DNA of 64,000 bases, taken from contig JAQNBH010000012.1 of NCBI GenBank assembly GCA_028752905.1, positions 27,785,816 through 27,849,815 on the forward strand, given 5' to 3'. Below are positions 1-10,073 of this stretch, piece by piece. Source of the stretch: Cladorhizidae sp. MBARI D1340-BT2. Taxonomy: Eukaryota; Porifera; Demospongiae; Poecilosclerida; Cladorhizidae. A program made the translations under genes and the position numbers. The number at the start of each line of letters is the position of its first letter. The first letter of the stretch is position 1. The notes below the pieces were generated by a model. That model did no database searches and was not told the origin of the DNA. It saw nothing but the letters and a program-made list of their open reading frames with translations.

Positions 1-608
1 TAAATGTGTTGCCAGTGAGTATAAATGTGTTGACAGTGAGTATAAACATGTTGCCAGTGAGTATACACATGTTGCCAGTGAGTATAAATGTGTTGCCAGT
101 CAGTATAAATGTGTTGCCAGTGAGTATAAATATGTTGCCAGTGAGTATAAACATGTTGCCAGTGAGTATAAATGTGTTACCAGTGAGTATAAATGTGTTG
201 CCAGTGAGTATAAATGTGTTGCCAGTGAGTATAAATGTGTTGCCAGTGAGTATAAATGTGTTGCTAGTGAGTATAAACGTGTTGCCAGTGAGTATAAATG
301 TGTTGACAGTGAGTATAAATGTGTTGCCAGTGAGTATAAATGTGTTGCCAGTGAGTATAAATGTGTAGCCAGTGAGTATAAATGTGTTGCCAGTGAGTAT
401 AAATGTGATGCCAGTGAGTATAAATGTGTTGCCAGTGAGTATAAATGTGTTGCCAGTGGGTATAAATGTGTTGCCAGTGAGTATAAATGTGTAGCCAGTG
501 AGTATAAATTTGTTGCCAGCGAGTATAAATGTGTTGCCAGTGAGTATAAATCTGTTGCCAGTGAGTATAAATCTGTTGCCAGTGAGTATAAATGTGTTGC
601 ATTGTCTC
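1..608 (+). repeat. 21-bp minisatellite, copy A
   Basis: About 29 direct units built on TGTTGCCAGTGAGTATAAA plus two bases. Single-base variants (GTAGCC, GATGCC, GTTGAC, AATCTG) are scattered through it. Because 21 is divisible by three, long reading frames run through it on both strands; they are repeat translations, not proteins. It ends in a short unique stretch (TTGCATTGTCTCCATG) shared with copy B. Confidence 0.97.
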
Positions 609-1000
609 CATGTCTTCATATGCCCCTGATGGCTAAAGCATTCTGTTAAATCATTGGCCAATTTTTTTAAGAAAGATAAGTCATCTGCACGAGTCAACTT
701 TCATATTGCAGCTGCCAGAATGGAAAGGTTGCTAGTTATTCGCTGATGCAGAAATAGAAAATACAGAGCATACAAATGATGCGTCACAAGAAATTGAGCG
801 TACAGGATTGTTTTTTATTTTATTTAGTTTAATTAGTGCTACTTTTCAGGTCAGCTTTTACATGTCCTGGCAGTCCCATTCACAAATCCATGGCTGGGTA
901 TAGGGATAGGACTGGATTTTATAAGTTTCGCTTTCACAAGTTTCAAAAGACTGGGATAATATTTCAGCCATGTTTAATATTAAGGGTGTGGCTATCTGTG
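609..1000. other. Unique spacer, no gene seen
   Basis: Shared with copy B (10608-11005). Both strands show only short frames. The stretch has T-rich runs near 660 and 810-830 and no recognisable RNA gene. Confidence 0.5.
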
Positions 1001-1004
1001 TTTT

Positions 1005-1200
1005 GGGACAGGGGCAGGGTTTCTGGCGCAACTGGAGAAATCTGGATTTTAAGGGGGGGGGGGGGGGGGCATTTTAAGAGCATGATGGTTAAAGATGTGA
1101 AAAAGTTTCTAATTAATTGTAATAAAACAATTTCCAAGGGGGGGCAGCCGCCCCTGCCCCTCCCCCCACCTAAATGAAACCCTGGGAGAGAAGGGAGGGA
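1005..1200 (+). repeat. Dispersed repeat with poly-G tract
   Basis: A stretch containing GGGTTTCTGGCGCAACTGG, a 17-base G run (1053-1069) and ATGATGGTTAAAGATGTG. A second copy is in duplication B (11010-11190, 13-base G run). A third, inverted copy lies at 60327-60446 beside duplication C, where the run is 16 C. The poly-G end is variable. I do not recognise a named family; a tail-bearing or MITE-like element is possible. Confidence 0.6.
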
Positions 1201-1239
1201 GGATTGGGCACTAAGTGCAGGAGAACGTGTGAGGGAGGG

Positions 1240-1830
1240 TGCTAAATAAAGAATGTTTTTGTGTTGGAACTAATGGGAGTAATGTGTATGTGAGTTATGG
1301 TGGTGGGGGTTAGTGTGTGCATGATTTAGTTGGTGGGTAGAGGGGGTATGAGTTGTGTGGTGTGTGTATGAGTTTGATAGTGGGAGAGGTGCGTGCAAGA
1401 GGTGGTATTGTGGGCATGATGTGTGTGAATGAGGTGGTGTTTGTGGGATTGGTGTGTGTGGGTTGATGTTGTGGGATAAGTGAAGTGGGGTAGTGGTGTG
1501 TTTGTGTGGGTTGAGGTGGTGTGTGTGTCATTTGGTTGTGATGGTGGGGGTGGTGTGTTTATGGGATAGGGTGGTGAAGTGATGTATGTTTGAGTTGGGG
1601 TGGTGGGAGTGGTGTGGGTATGATTGGTATAGTGGGGTGTGTGTATATGAGTTGCTGGTTTAGGATGGTGTATGAGTTTGGGTTGGGTTGTGCATGTGGT
1701 CTATATTATGGTTGACTTACGATGGGTGAGGGGTATGGGTTGGGTGGTGTGTGTGTGAGTTTGGTTGTGGTTATGGTGGGGTGTGTATGAGTTGGGGTGG
1801 TGGGGTGGTGTGTCTATGAGTGGTGTCGAG
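1240..1830 (+). repeat. TG-rich degenerate minisatellite, copy A
   Basis: About 590 bp almost free of C on this strand, made of drifting units such as GTGTGTATGAGTTGGGTGG and GGTGGTGTG. There is no fixed period. Frames on the minus strand read as Thr/His/Pro repeats and are not taken as genes. Confidence 0.8.
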
Positions 1831-1880
1831 GGCTGCTGGACATGGCCAGTCAGGCCATTATCTTTGCCACATCAATGATG

Positions 1881-3582
1881 ATGAACCTCGAATATAAAGG
1901 CAATAGATGCTCGGTAACTAGGGTAGTAATATTGAAAAGTCGGACCCACTCAGAATTTCAAATCGTGTTGAAGATGGCCGTTCGACTGTCCTTGGATAAA
2001 GTTATTTCTCAGGTTTAGGGTTTAGGGCGACGATTTTGTACTTTCTGAGGATGAAAGCAGTTATCAAGAAGGCGCTGGCATCTCATCCTACCTTGGCCAG
2101 AGCCGTGTTGACCCTGAAGCTCCGCTATTGCTTGGCAGAATAGTTGCTGATGACCTACCTTGAAGGAAGCATAGCGCTTTCACTCGAGGTGACGATCTAG
2201 ATGGAGATGAGAATACCAGCGATGAAGAAGGTATTTACAGTCATTTAGCTACAGTTTAGCTATAGCTAGTTTTGTTGTTAGCAAAGCAGAGCATGGAACT
2301 ACAATGCTCTTTTAGTTTCCTTGTTGTGGTAGTCCACGGTATATCTCCTTTGATGCATGAAGCGATGGATTGGGCAGCTGACAGAGCTTCATCAACTCTG
2401 ACACAATCTATTGTTGCTAGCCCTCCTATTGCTGTGATGGCTGCTTCATCACCTTCTCCATTGTTCCTACCAGTATATCTGCAACTGTAGGTTGTGAACC
2501 TCTGCAGGTTCTATGACTTATGTGACATCTGTAGTCACTCCTATACTATTTCCATCATCATTATTGTCTGTTCCATCATCATGCCCTCCTTTATTTTTAA
2601 CCTCGCACTCTGTGTCCTCTTCTAGTGAAGTACCTTTGATAGTCCCTCCTCTAATTCTCCAGAAGAGGGTGTTTGCGTATATGGTTGAGGCATGCATTCT
2701 GAACAGCTATGTTTTAGACTCTCACGTCCGCAGAGCAGATCACCTTGCCAGGGATTACAGGAAGAGAGATTTTTTGACCTTCAGGTTGGATCTAGCTAAG
2801 GAACTAGTGGTATGCTTCTGCTCACGTCAGCATGCTGGCCGCCCTCGCTCAGTTCATAACGAGCGTCTCGACCAGCTGAACACCACGCGCTTGGGCGATT
2901 TGTCAGCACTAACTGAAAAACAGCAGTGGTGTATTGTCTGTGTAGCAGTTGGAAACATGTCTGGAATCTCAAACGACCATGAGACCACTTATTTGCCATC
3001 ACTGCAAAGTACCAAGTGCTGTGTGTCACAAAGAGGGACTGTTTTTTCAAGTACCACACCATATGGTAGACTTCGTAGTTTCCTAGTTTTTTCTTCACTT
3101 TTTAAAAATTTTACTTTCTATGGTATTTCCATTTTTCTCTCTGTTCTATGTGTGTGCTAGATGGCTGTTGTTTTGTATATGCATGTTTTTGTTGCTATTG
3201 TTGTCCTGTTATGGGAAGATGAAGATGTAATAAATAATTGTTCATACAACACCAACTTGATAACAATGTCTTCATCAGAAAATAAATATTAAAAAATGAA
3301 AAATATATGTTATGCAAGTTTTGTGAATACAATGAGTGTGTGTATATATATATAATATATAATATGTATATAATCACATGTTGCATTGTCTAGCAAATTG
3401 AAGTAAGAGCTTTCAATAGGCTGTAATTACATAAAGTTGACCACACTGTTTGTCGGCACCAATGCTATCCCATCAACCATGGTTGCTAGGGACTTTAGTG
3501 CATTCCTGATTTAATATTGATTTTTATTTGCACCCGAGTCCAATTAAAAAAAAAATGCTGCCTAAACCTGACGGTGAATGGG
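1881..3582 (+). pseudogene. piggyBac-derived transposase relic, copy A (core deleted)
   Basis: Two ends of a piggyBac (DDE_Tnp_1_7) transposase survive. The first is an acidic N-terminal exon read from about 2029 (DDFVLSEDESSYQEG) to a donor GAAG^GTATTT near 2230, broken by an in-frame TGA in DLP-stop-RKH. The second, from about 2660 to 3085, is the C-terminal part (VFAYMVEACILNSYVLDSH, then RDFLTFRLDLAKEL). A frameshift then leads into the Cys/His-rich tail (WCIVC, later CHHCKVPSAVCHKEGLFF). The catalytic Asp core is missing. The right terminus TGACGGTGAATGGG abuts TTAA at 3583-3586. The left terminus is deleted here but kept in copy B. The same C-terminal pattern occurs in the larger piggyBac at 38-41 kb, which supports the family call. 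Confidence 0.75.
3330..3385. repeat. TG/TA microsatellite
   Basis: TGTGTGTA followed by (TA)n interruptions. A longer matching (TA) tract is at 13636-13670 in copy B. Shorter (TA) runs lie at 4370-4383 and, expanded, at 14677-14698. Confidence 0.8.
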
Positions 3583-3599
3583 TTAAAGTGTTGAGTGCA

Positions 3600-3870
3600 T
3601 GCATTACTTAAAGTGTTAATTGTGGTTGTGGGTGTAGTGATGTAATGTCAGTGGAATCTCTGTGCATGTAATTATGGTTACTTCCTGTATCCTGTCTGGC
3701 AGGACTTATAAAAGGTCCTGTCAGCCATTTGTGATTAGTCTTGTCTTCACCATAGTTTTCGTCAGTTCATAAGTTATACCTAGACACCCTAAATCTCTCT
3801 GGGTAGGTATTAACTAAGGCGATACTTAGAGAAAGACTCTGGTGGCAGCACCTATTAACTGAAGGGAGAA
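3600..3870 (+). promoter_or_regulatory. Candidate core promoter (TATA box), copy A
   Basis: A clear TATAAAAGG lies at 3707-3715 in an otherwise gene-free stretch, followed by a segment ending in a run that includes CTCTGGTGGCAGCACC. It is conserved in copy B (TATA at 14007-14015) and absent from copy C, which begins further right. It could be the promoter of the Death-domain gene downstream, or part of an old LTR (the region has an LTR-like look but I found no paired partner). No transcription start is shown. Confidence 0.35.
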
Positions 3871-5449
3871 GGTAATCCTAAGCGAGGAACCTTAGACACC
3901 TTCTTTAAAACACCAACTAGCCCTTCACAAGTGGGTGTGGTGGAGGCCAGCTGGTGTGAAGTATCCTTCCTGTGGGAGTATGAAGCTATCTAATGTGTAG
4001 TTGTACTTGGTGGTGGTACTAGTATAGTGTGTGCATGTGGTAAGTCAGTGTTGTAGGTGCTGATGTTGGAGATGTGCTTTTCCCCTTCATGTCAGAAGTA
4101 AGAGATGTTAAGAGAGGGATGAAGCCACTTTTGTCATTGATGATAGCAATACCAATTGGAGCACCCACTCTCTGGGGACCCATCAGGTCCTCAGGGAGAG
4201 ACTACTTCTAGCAGGAGTGTAGCTCTTGGCCATACCAGGGAGCTTATTGTTTTTCTTTCTCTCTGTATAATAATAGCAGACACTAACTTGATACAGGAAT
4301 CTCATTACACAGCCTTTGACACATAGGTATCTTCATCAGTAAGAATGAGGTGCTGCTTGCCTGATAGTGTATATATATATATAAGGTTAAGCATGTCATG
4401 CAGTTCTGTGATTGGTCCATGTGTAATGGTGAATGGTGTGATTGACAGAGATATAATGTGGTGATGTGGATGACCGGTGATAGGACTAGCAGAGAAGACA
4501 ACAAAAAACTAGATGAGCTGAGAAAATGATCTACTTTTTGTTTAATTTAAACTTAGCTACAGGAAGAGTTAATTAGTCATGCCTCTTAGTTTAGAATGTT
4601 ATGTTGCTATATGTTGACTGGTGTTGATTGGTCTGTTCTGCTTAACATTTTGTTCTTGTTTTCTGTGCTGCTGTTCTTGTTTGGGTCTGTCTATTGCGGA
4701 GAGTGAAGGGCATGTGTGGCATTATAGTGTCAGCCTAGGAGTATGGAGATGTCCAGTGTAGGCATGTTTGTGTGTCTAGTTATCTAGGGCTGGATCTGGG
4801 GGTTGGGCTAGCTGAGTGGAGTTGTTTGGTATTTTGATAATGGATGTATGCATGTGTGTTGTTGGGGGTGAGGCTGTGTGAGTGTAATGCCAGGGCTAGG
4901 ACTACACATAAGTTTTGCTTGCAGAGGTGCACAACTTCCACTTCAATACAAATGCTGAAAATCGCAACTACCAACTTGAACATTCTCTTTCTTGCTGATC
5001 CTACCATTTATTCAAGTTCTTATTTTGAGGAAAGCTGCACAGGCACCTATACCTTCCAGCAAACACTACCTGCTCTTCTTACTTGGTGTGGCTCAGGAAT
5101 CCTGTTCTTTCTTTGTGTGACTCATGAGAGTAGCTCCTGCTTGTGAGAGTTACTCCATCTTCATGTGGCTCATGTAACAGAAGTATAGCTTTCTGCTCCT
5201 GTCTAATAAATAATGCAAAGCATTCATTTACATGGTAGAAGATTAAATGTGTGTGCATTATTTGTTTAGTAAGAGCTTAGTTGTTGTTAAGCACTGCTGG
5301 TTTGGTCAGAAGTGGTGATAGACAACCAGAGTTTATGGTTCACTTGTGGATATACACATGCTTGGTATGTTTAGTAGTAGTGTAATAAAACCTTCCATTG
5401 ATGCACTCACACAAATAATCCACTCATTGACTAGCTGTTGTTGTTGCAG
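3871..5449 (+). other. Spacer upstream of Death-domain exons, no confident exon
   Basis: Repeated in B and, from about 4020 on, in C. It contains a (TA) run and CTTGCAG acceptor-like sites (for example near 4923), so undetected 5' exons of the Death-domain gene could lie here. None shows a frame preserved in all copies that I could support. Confidence 0.4.
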
Positions 5450-6865
5450 CAGATGTTACTGGAAGAACTAATGAAGAAGCAGCTGCCATCACTGCATTCT
5501 CAAGCAGCATCAAGGCAAAGGTTAGCAAAACCATCTGTCAGGGTTTCACAGGGAGTCAGGGGATCAGGGATTACCCCACCTCCCACTTACACCACAAGGA
5601 TTTAAAAATATTGTGGAGTCATAATAAGTATATTGTATGCATTCACTATTTGTTTTGCAGCTAATGTTAGTTAATTGACAATTGCAGTTAAAGAACTTGG
5701 CAATTAAGTAGACAACATGTATAATACATTCCCAAGATTTTACTTTGAATATGTCAAAATTGCACTAAAACCTGCTGAAGTCACTTCAAGTCCTTCAATT
5801 GTGATTCACCTGAGCCTAGCCAGGTTAGTGTTACTTATCTATTTCCAAGACTTAACTTAATAAACGTTGTCTAACCAAAAATCAGTCTAATGGGTCCATG
5901 TAATAAGGATGGCTATGAACAATTCCAGGCTCGACACTCATCCCCACTCTTCCTGGCAACTAAAATGTCTCTAAGAAGCCATGATCTTCATGCTAAATTA
6001 GTTGTTTCTGTTGTTATTTTAGTTATTATTGTAGAAATATGACGAACTGCTGGCCAAAGTTCCAGAGTGCAACCGTGCTTACCTAGATGATGTGATAATG
6101 TCAGATGTGGACCTAGGTCGAATTTCTGCAGGACTGAATGTACATAAGGCATATCTGCTAGGACTGAACTGGTCTGACGTGCAGCACATAATGACCACAT
6201 ACTGGGGAGGTTATCTACATAGGTACACCTACAATGCTAAATGCGTGAATTGTGGATGTGGTTTTATAGATGCACACTACATGTATTTACAAGGTGGGCT
6301 GTTCTGGACCATTGGAGATCTAAAGCTGGTTATCCAAAGACTTACAGGAATCTTCTTCGAGTATGTGTGGAGGGAGATTTTGTTGGATGTGCTGACAACA
6401 TTATTTCCATCTTAAGCAGCAAAGGTTGGTCTAGATGGTTGTTTTGGTGTGTATATTTTAAGTGGTAAAGGGTGGTCACCCTTAGTCTACATGGGGACAG
6501 TCTTGCTATCTTCTTTTTTACAACTAGATATTACATAAGGTAGAACAATCCTGAATACTTTTGGAACTGGTCGACACGATTCGAATGCGTAAATGCTTCT
6601 TTGCAAGTGCGTAGTTTGTAATTATAGATACAGCCTGAAATGTTCTGGCCTGTAATTATCAATTCCTTTTCCTCGTGCTTGCTCTTCATTTGTCCTTCCC
6701 CCTCCACATTGCTCTGTAAAGTTAACAATGGAGTACAGAAATTGAGTCATGGCCTCTTCTGCTTTACTTACAGCAGTAAGAAAGATGCCATTAAGGGGAC
6801 GCATGTGCAGACTAGCAAATCTAGAGGCATCTGAAGAACAACTTCACTGTGCTCACCAAATTTAG
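5450..6865 (+). CDS. Death-domain protein, 3' four exons, copy A
   Basis: Four exons with matching phases: 5450-5520, 6035-6222, 6294-6424 and 6774-6865 (stop TAG 6863-6865). Exon 1 has a NAGNAG acceptor (CAGCAG) and reads TNEEAAAITAFSSSIKAK. Exon 2 reads KYDELLAKVPECNRAYL, then AYLLGLNWSDVQHIMTTY. Exon 3 opens WAVLDHWRSKAGYPKTYRNL and ends in ADNIISILSSK. Exon 4 reads MPLRGRMCRLANLEASEEQ. The LGL...I, LxHW and TYRNLL...A(D/E)xI pattern is that of the six-helix Death fold, split by a 71-bp intron. Such domains mediate homotypic binding in apoptosis and immune signalling; the partner here is unknown. If exon 3 is not spliced, it reads into a stop at 6466-6468. The 5' exons are unidentified, so this is a partial model. 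Confidence 0.6.
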
Positions 6866-7160
6866 CTAACTAGAATAAGCTAACTTATCATTGAGATTGC
6901 TATGTTATGAACTTTGTGGCTTCCTGACGTCTTCATGGAGATTTTACAATGGGAGTAGCTCCCAGCAATCAATGGAAAGAGAAGTGGTAACATCCATTTT
7001 TCTTGAGTATTAACTTTCATCATAAGATTTATATTTTAATGAGTATTTTGTTATGTTTTTGCCTGTTTCTACCTCAATGCTCCGTCTTCATCAGGGTGGG
7101 AAACAAGGCAACACATTTACACTCACTGGCAACACATTTCATTTACATTTACATAAATAA
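6866..7160 (+). other. 3' flank of Death-domain gene with 21-mer seed
   Basis: No frame of note. At about 7109-7140 the stretch contains one to two units of the 21-bp minisatellite in inverse orientation (GGCAACACATTTACACTCAC). The same seed is at about 17440-17475 in B, and a degraded version is near 63600 in C. Confidence 0.5.
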
Positions 7161-7290
7161 GGTAATTACAAATAACCAATCAAATGCAAGTCGTTAGTGT
7201 GTGAGGTGAGAGGTCCCACAAATTAACATGTGGGCGAGTGTAAATTGTTGATTGTGCAGGCTAAGTGTTGCCAGTTAGGCTTGGGCCTCT
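7160..7290 (-). repeat. LTR-like remnant, left, copy A
   Basis: A block with AATAACCAAT, GAGGTGAGAGGTC and GCTAAGTGTTGCC..GTTAGGCTTGGG recurs in direct orientation at about 9770-9902, on the other side of the retroelement fragments. Direct repeats flanking retroelement coding sequence suggest LTR remnants, but the ends (TG...CA, target-site duplication) are not clear. Confidence 0.4.
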
Positions 7291-7379
7291 GCCCCCACCC
7301 CTTCCTTTTAAGGAGTATGGAGTAGTTAGTGTGTGGAAATTGTCACTTCTGATCTGTGAACAATATCGTCTTGTTGGGC

Positions 7380-7900
7380 TGTTGGTCGGCTTATGTCAGT
7401 GCATTCAATTGGCTCTAATCAATGCACATCCTTACCATTTCATCCTTCTTCACTGTTAGGATTGGAAATGACCAGGATGGTTCCATAATATTATGTTCCA
7501 ACAATGTCTGGATTTCCTTGTGAATACCATCTTCACAACTCTTGGGGACTTGCCTTGGCGGAATCCTGTTGGGCTGGGCTTGCTTGGTTGTCAATGGCAT
7601 TTCCCACTGCCGTTGTTTCCCCAGAGATATTTGTGAAGACTGTTGGGGAAGTATCCATCAAGCATTGGAGTTGTGAAGTCTGTTCATCATTTAAGTTTGG
7701 CCCCATGAGAGCTTTTGAATCTGATTCCCATAGGGTTGGTAAGAGAAGTCCCTGCAGAGTTTCTTCATCTGTTAAGGTGATAGAAAATACAGATGCCACT
7801 GGACTGTGCCAGGACTTCATCATGTTGACATGAATAGTTCTATGCCTTTTCTTTCTGTCATGCATGTGCACTCTGTATGTAACTGGTGCTATGTACTGCA
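7380..7900 (-). pseudogene. Gmr1-like Ty3/gypsy pol: integrase tail joined to RT start, copy A
   Basis: Read on the minus strand. An integrase C-terminal segment (PVTYRVHMHDRKKRHRTIHV, then NMMKSWHSP) is followed without interruption by about 100 linker residues. The start of reverse transcriptase comes next (IPPRQVPKSCEDGIHKEIQT, then NIMEPSWSFPILTVKK and VRMCID). The frame shifts once near 7600. RT stops shortly after its first conserved block, at about 7380, so the polymerase palm and RNase H are gone. In ordinary Ty3/gypsy elements RT precedes integrase. Here RT follows it, as in the Gmr1 group. Confidence 0.7.
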
Positions 7901-8562
7901 TCTGTTCCAGGTTCTCCCTCATGGTTGTTAGACATTGAACAGCAGTGGTGTGTTGACTGACCTTCTTAATAATTTGTTTCAATGTGGCATGAAACCAATT
8001 TAACATACTGTTCGTCTGAGGGTGTTATGGACTTGCTTTGATGTGGTGAATGTCTAGTTTCTGATATAAGGTTGTCACTAGAATGACACCAAATTAATGC
8101 CCTGATCTGTCAGTAGCTTAGCTGGTATTCCTGGGAGATAGAATATGTCCATCAAAGCAGAAGAAAGAGTTTCAACAACAGCTTTCCTGAATAGTGTGGC
8201 ATCACCATCTGGCAAAATCCATGGATGTTAACAGATCTTGTTGCCGGCTCTAGTGTGAGGCAAAGGGTCAACTATATCAAAAGCTACCCTTGTCAGTAAT
8301 TCTGTGATAATTGGCATAGAGATTAGTGGAGCAAGGGTCTGTGGACATCTACCTCCCTTCTGGCATTTAGCGCAGGATTCACAGGCTTGAGGCTGAGGCC
8401 TGGCCAGTAAAAGTGGGCCAACAGTCTGTGTCTGGCTTTGTTGTACCCGAGGTGACCGGTCATGTGGAGTGTGTGAGCTATGGCTTGCTGTTGTCTGTTG
8501 CCTAGCAACACTGGTTGGTGCATTTCATTGTCTAACTTGTAGTGTCGACATCTAAACAACAA
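7901..8562 (-). pseudogene. Retroelement integrase fragments, copy A
   Basis: The minus strand carries the zinc-binding end (HMTGHLGYNKARHRLLAHFY, then WPGLS), where the second half of the HHCC finger has been lost. Core pieces follow: AFDIVDPLP (first Asp region), IPAKLLTDQG (second Asp region), then MLNWFHATLKQII where the family has the catalytic Glu block. Stops and frameshifts separate the pieces. The Glu position reads Asn here and Lys in copy B, so the integrase would be inactive. Confidence 0.75.
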
Positions 8563-9006
8563 TCCAACCTCACAAAACTAATCAGAGTTCCCCTGGTTCA
8601 GCGATTCTCACTCTTTGTGCAAGTATGAGTTGTTCTGTAGCCCAGCACTAAAGTCTGGGCAACCATGTTCATCAACATGGACTTGTTTACCAACTGGTTG
8701 AGAGGGCGTGTTCTCATCTAATTTAGAGGATGTGTTCATTTCAGGAATGACAGATGAGATAGAGACAAAGTCTTAAGCATCTTTTAATTTTTGTTATTTG
8801 CTTTATCTGGGTTTCTGATCCAGGTAAATCAATTTATCGCTGTCATTTCCAACTAACTCCTCCCATGGTGTGTGTATTTCTCCTGAGTTCACTGTAGCTA
8901 TCTCATCAGCCTGCAAGTGTTGTTGCTCTTGCTCTGCAGCTTGTCTGGTCTGTACCAACATAGCTTGTGTTTAAATCATCAGTCTCTCTTTCACTAATGG
9001 CTCAAT

Positions 9007-9417
9007 TTAGGAAGGGAGCATCTTGACCCAGTAGAATATCAGCAGTGATGCCATCAGCCATAGCTCCTTGAAGTTTTGCAGTCTCCCACCTATGTCAATG
9101 TTTATGTTTGCTAAGTCAAATTCCTTGAGTGGACCAGTCACCCTTACTAAGGAAACCTTATCTCCCTCGAAAGAGCCTTCCAGAAGTGGAGTCTTGGAAA
9201 CCACAGAGTGTGAAGCTGCTGTGTCTAACTTGATGGTTGCATCCTTGCCATTCAGTAAGCCCTGTACCAGGTAGTCATGTGAGTGATGGCAGGTGGGACA
9301 GCAAAGGTATACTTTCTCTTTAGTACACTTGGCTGGTCCCAGCTTCTTGACATCATGGTTATGTGTCTGTTGGTAAGGGGTCCTTCTCTTATATTTTCTG
9401 AGAACTAGATGGATCAA
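9007..9417 (-). pseudogene. Retroelement aspartic protease, copy A
   Basis: A 136-codon frame with a CCPTCHHSH knuckle-like stretch, then IKLDTAASHSVVS, matching the D-T/S-G/A active-site loop of retropepsins (here DTA), and DLANINIDIGG further on. It lies upstream (minus-strand sense) of the integrase, giving the order PR-INT-RT. The corresponding copy B sequence (21915-22190) is more decayed. Confidence 0.6.
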
Positions 9418-9484
9418 GTGAGGTATTGGTCAACCATGGTGCCAACTTTTTTGAGTCTTTGTTCCTCACTGCCAAAGCAATGTG

Positions 9485-9766
9485 TGGTGGAAGCATCCTC
9501 TAAACATGGACATATCAGCTTCTTCTGGGCTGTTTCAACCAGCTACACAATTGTTGTTTAATTGTCCCTAGCAGTACACTGTGTAGCACTTTTGTTTGGC
9601 TTGATAGTAGCCTCCCACCATCAACTATCAAGCCAAAGAAAAGTGTGACATTGTGTACTGCTATATAGGGACAAAGATTTGTAACTGTTCTGTAACTGGT
9701 TGAAGCAGCCCAGAAGAAGCTGGTAAAAGATTTGCTGTGGAGCATGGTTTGAGGATGCTTCCACCA
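9485..9766. repeat. Long imperfect hairpin (fold-back element)
   Basis: Arms at about 9485-9608 and 9624-9766 are inverted copies. TGGTGGAAGCATCCTC at the left returns as GAGGATGCTTCCACCA at the right. GGCTTGATAGT and ACTATCAAGCC close a loop of about 15 bases. There is no coding content. It lies just outside the region shared with copy B, so it cannot be dated from the duplication. Confidence 0.8.
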
Positions 9767-9769
9767 GAA

Positions 9770-9902
9770 ATAACCAATGAGTGTGTACTATGCAATCATG
9801 TTAATACCAATATAAGGGTGAGGTTAGAGGTCTCATAAATTAACATAAGGGTGAGTGTTAATTGATGGTTGTACAAGCTAAGTGTTGTCTGTTAGGCTTG
9901 GG
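9770..9902 (-). repeat. LTR-like remnant, right, copy A
   Basis: Direct repeat of 7160-7290 (AATAACCAAT, GAGGTTAGAGGTCTCA, AAGCTAAGTGTTG, GTTAGGCTTGGG). With the left block it brackets the pol fragments. The following bases to 10073 join directly to the 21-bp array that opens copy B. Confidence 0.4.
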
Positions 9903-10073
9903 TAAATGCATATGATTCCTGACTTGATTGAATGCTAGAGTGTATAAGCACAGTCCTGCATCAGACTGATACAGGCCTGGCAACTGCTGAATCTCAATTC
10001 TCAAGACCATGTGTGTGAAACTAGACCCATCACTGGCTGACAGATCATGAATCGCGTGCATTTCAAGTGACAC

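Larger units (their letters stand above)
1..9333 (+). repeat. Segmental duplication, copy A
   Basis: This block recurs as copy B at 10074-22226 in the same order and orientation: 21-bp array, poly-G dispersed repeat, TG-rich tract, piggyBac relic, TATA-containing segment, Death-domain exons, retroelement. Matching landmarks are 2513 with 12808, 6035 with 16365 and 7415 with 17746. Most of the pair looks nearly identical by eye. Homology stops at about 9333 (9321-9333 matches 22213-22226 and then diverges). The left end is not seen because the window opens inside the array. Confidence 0.9.

Noticed and set aside
3600..3870. Solo LTR with primer-binding site (CTCTGGTGGCAGCACC)
   Set aside because: I could not find a partner LTR, clear TG...CA ends or a target duplication. 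Kept only as a TATA-containing candidate promoter.
6622..6804. Minus-strand frames opposite the Death gene's last exon
   Set aside because: They overlap exon 4 and its intron. The plus-strand exon fits in phase in three copies, and the minus frames carry no domain.
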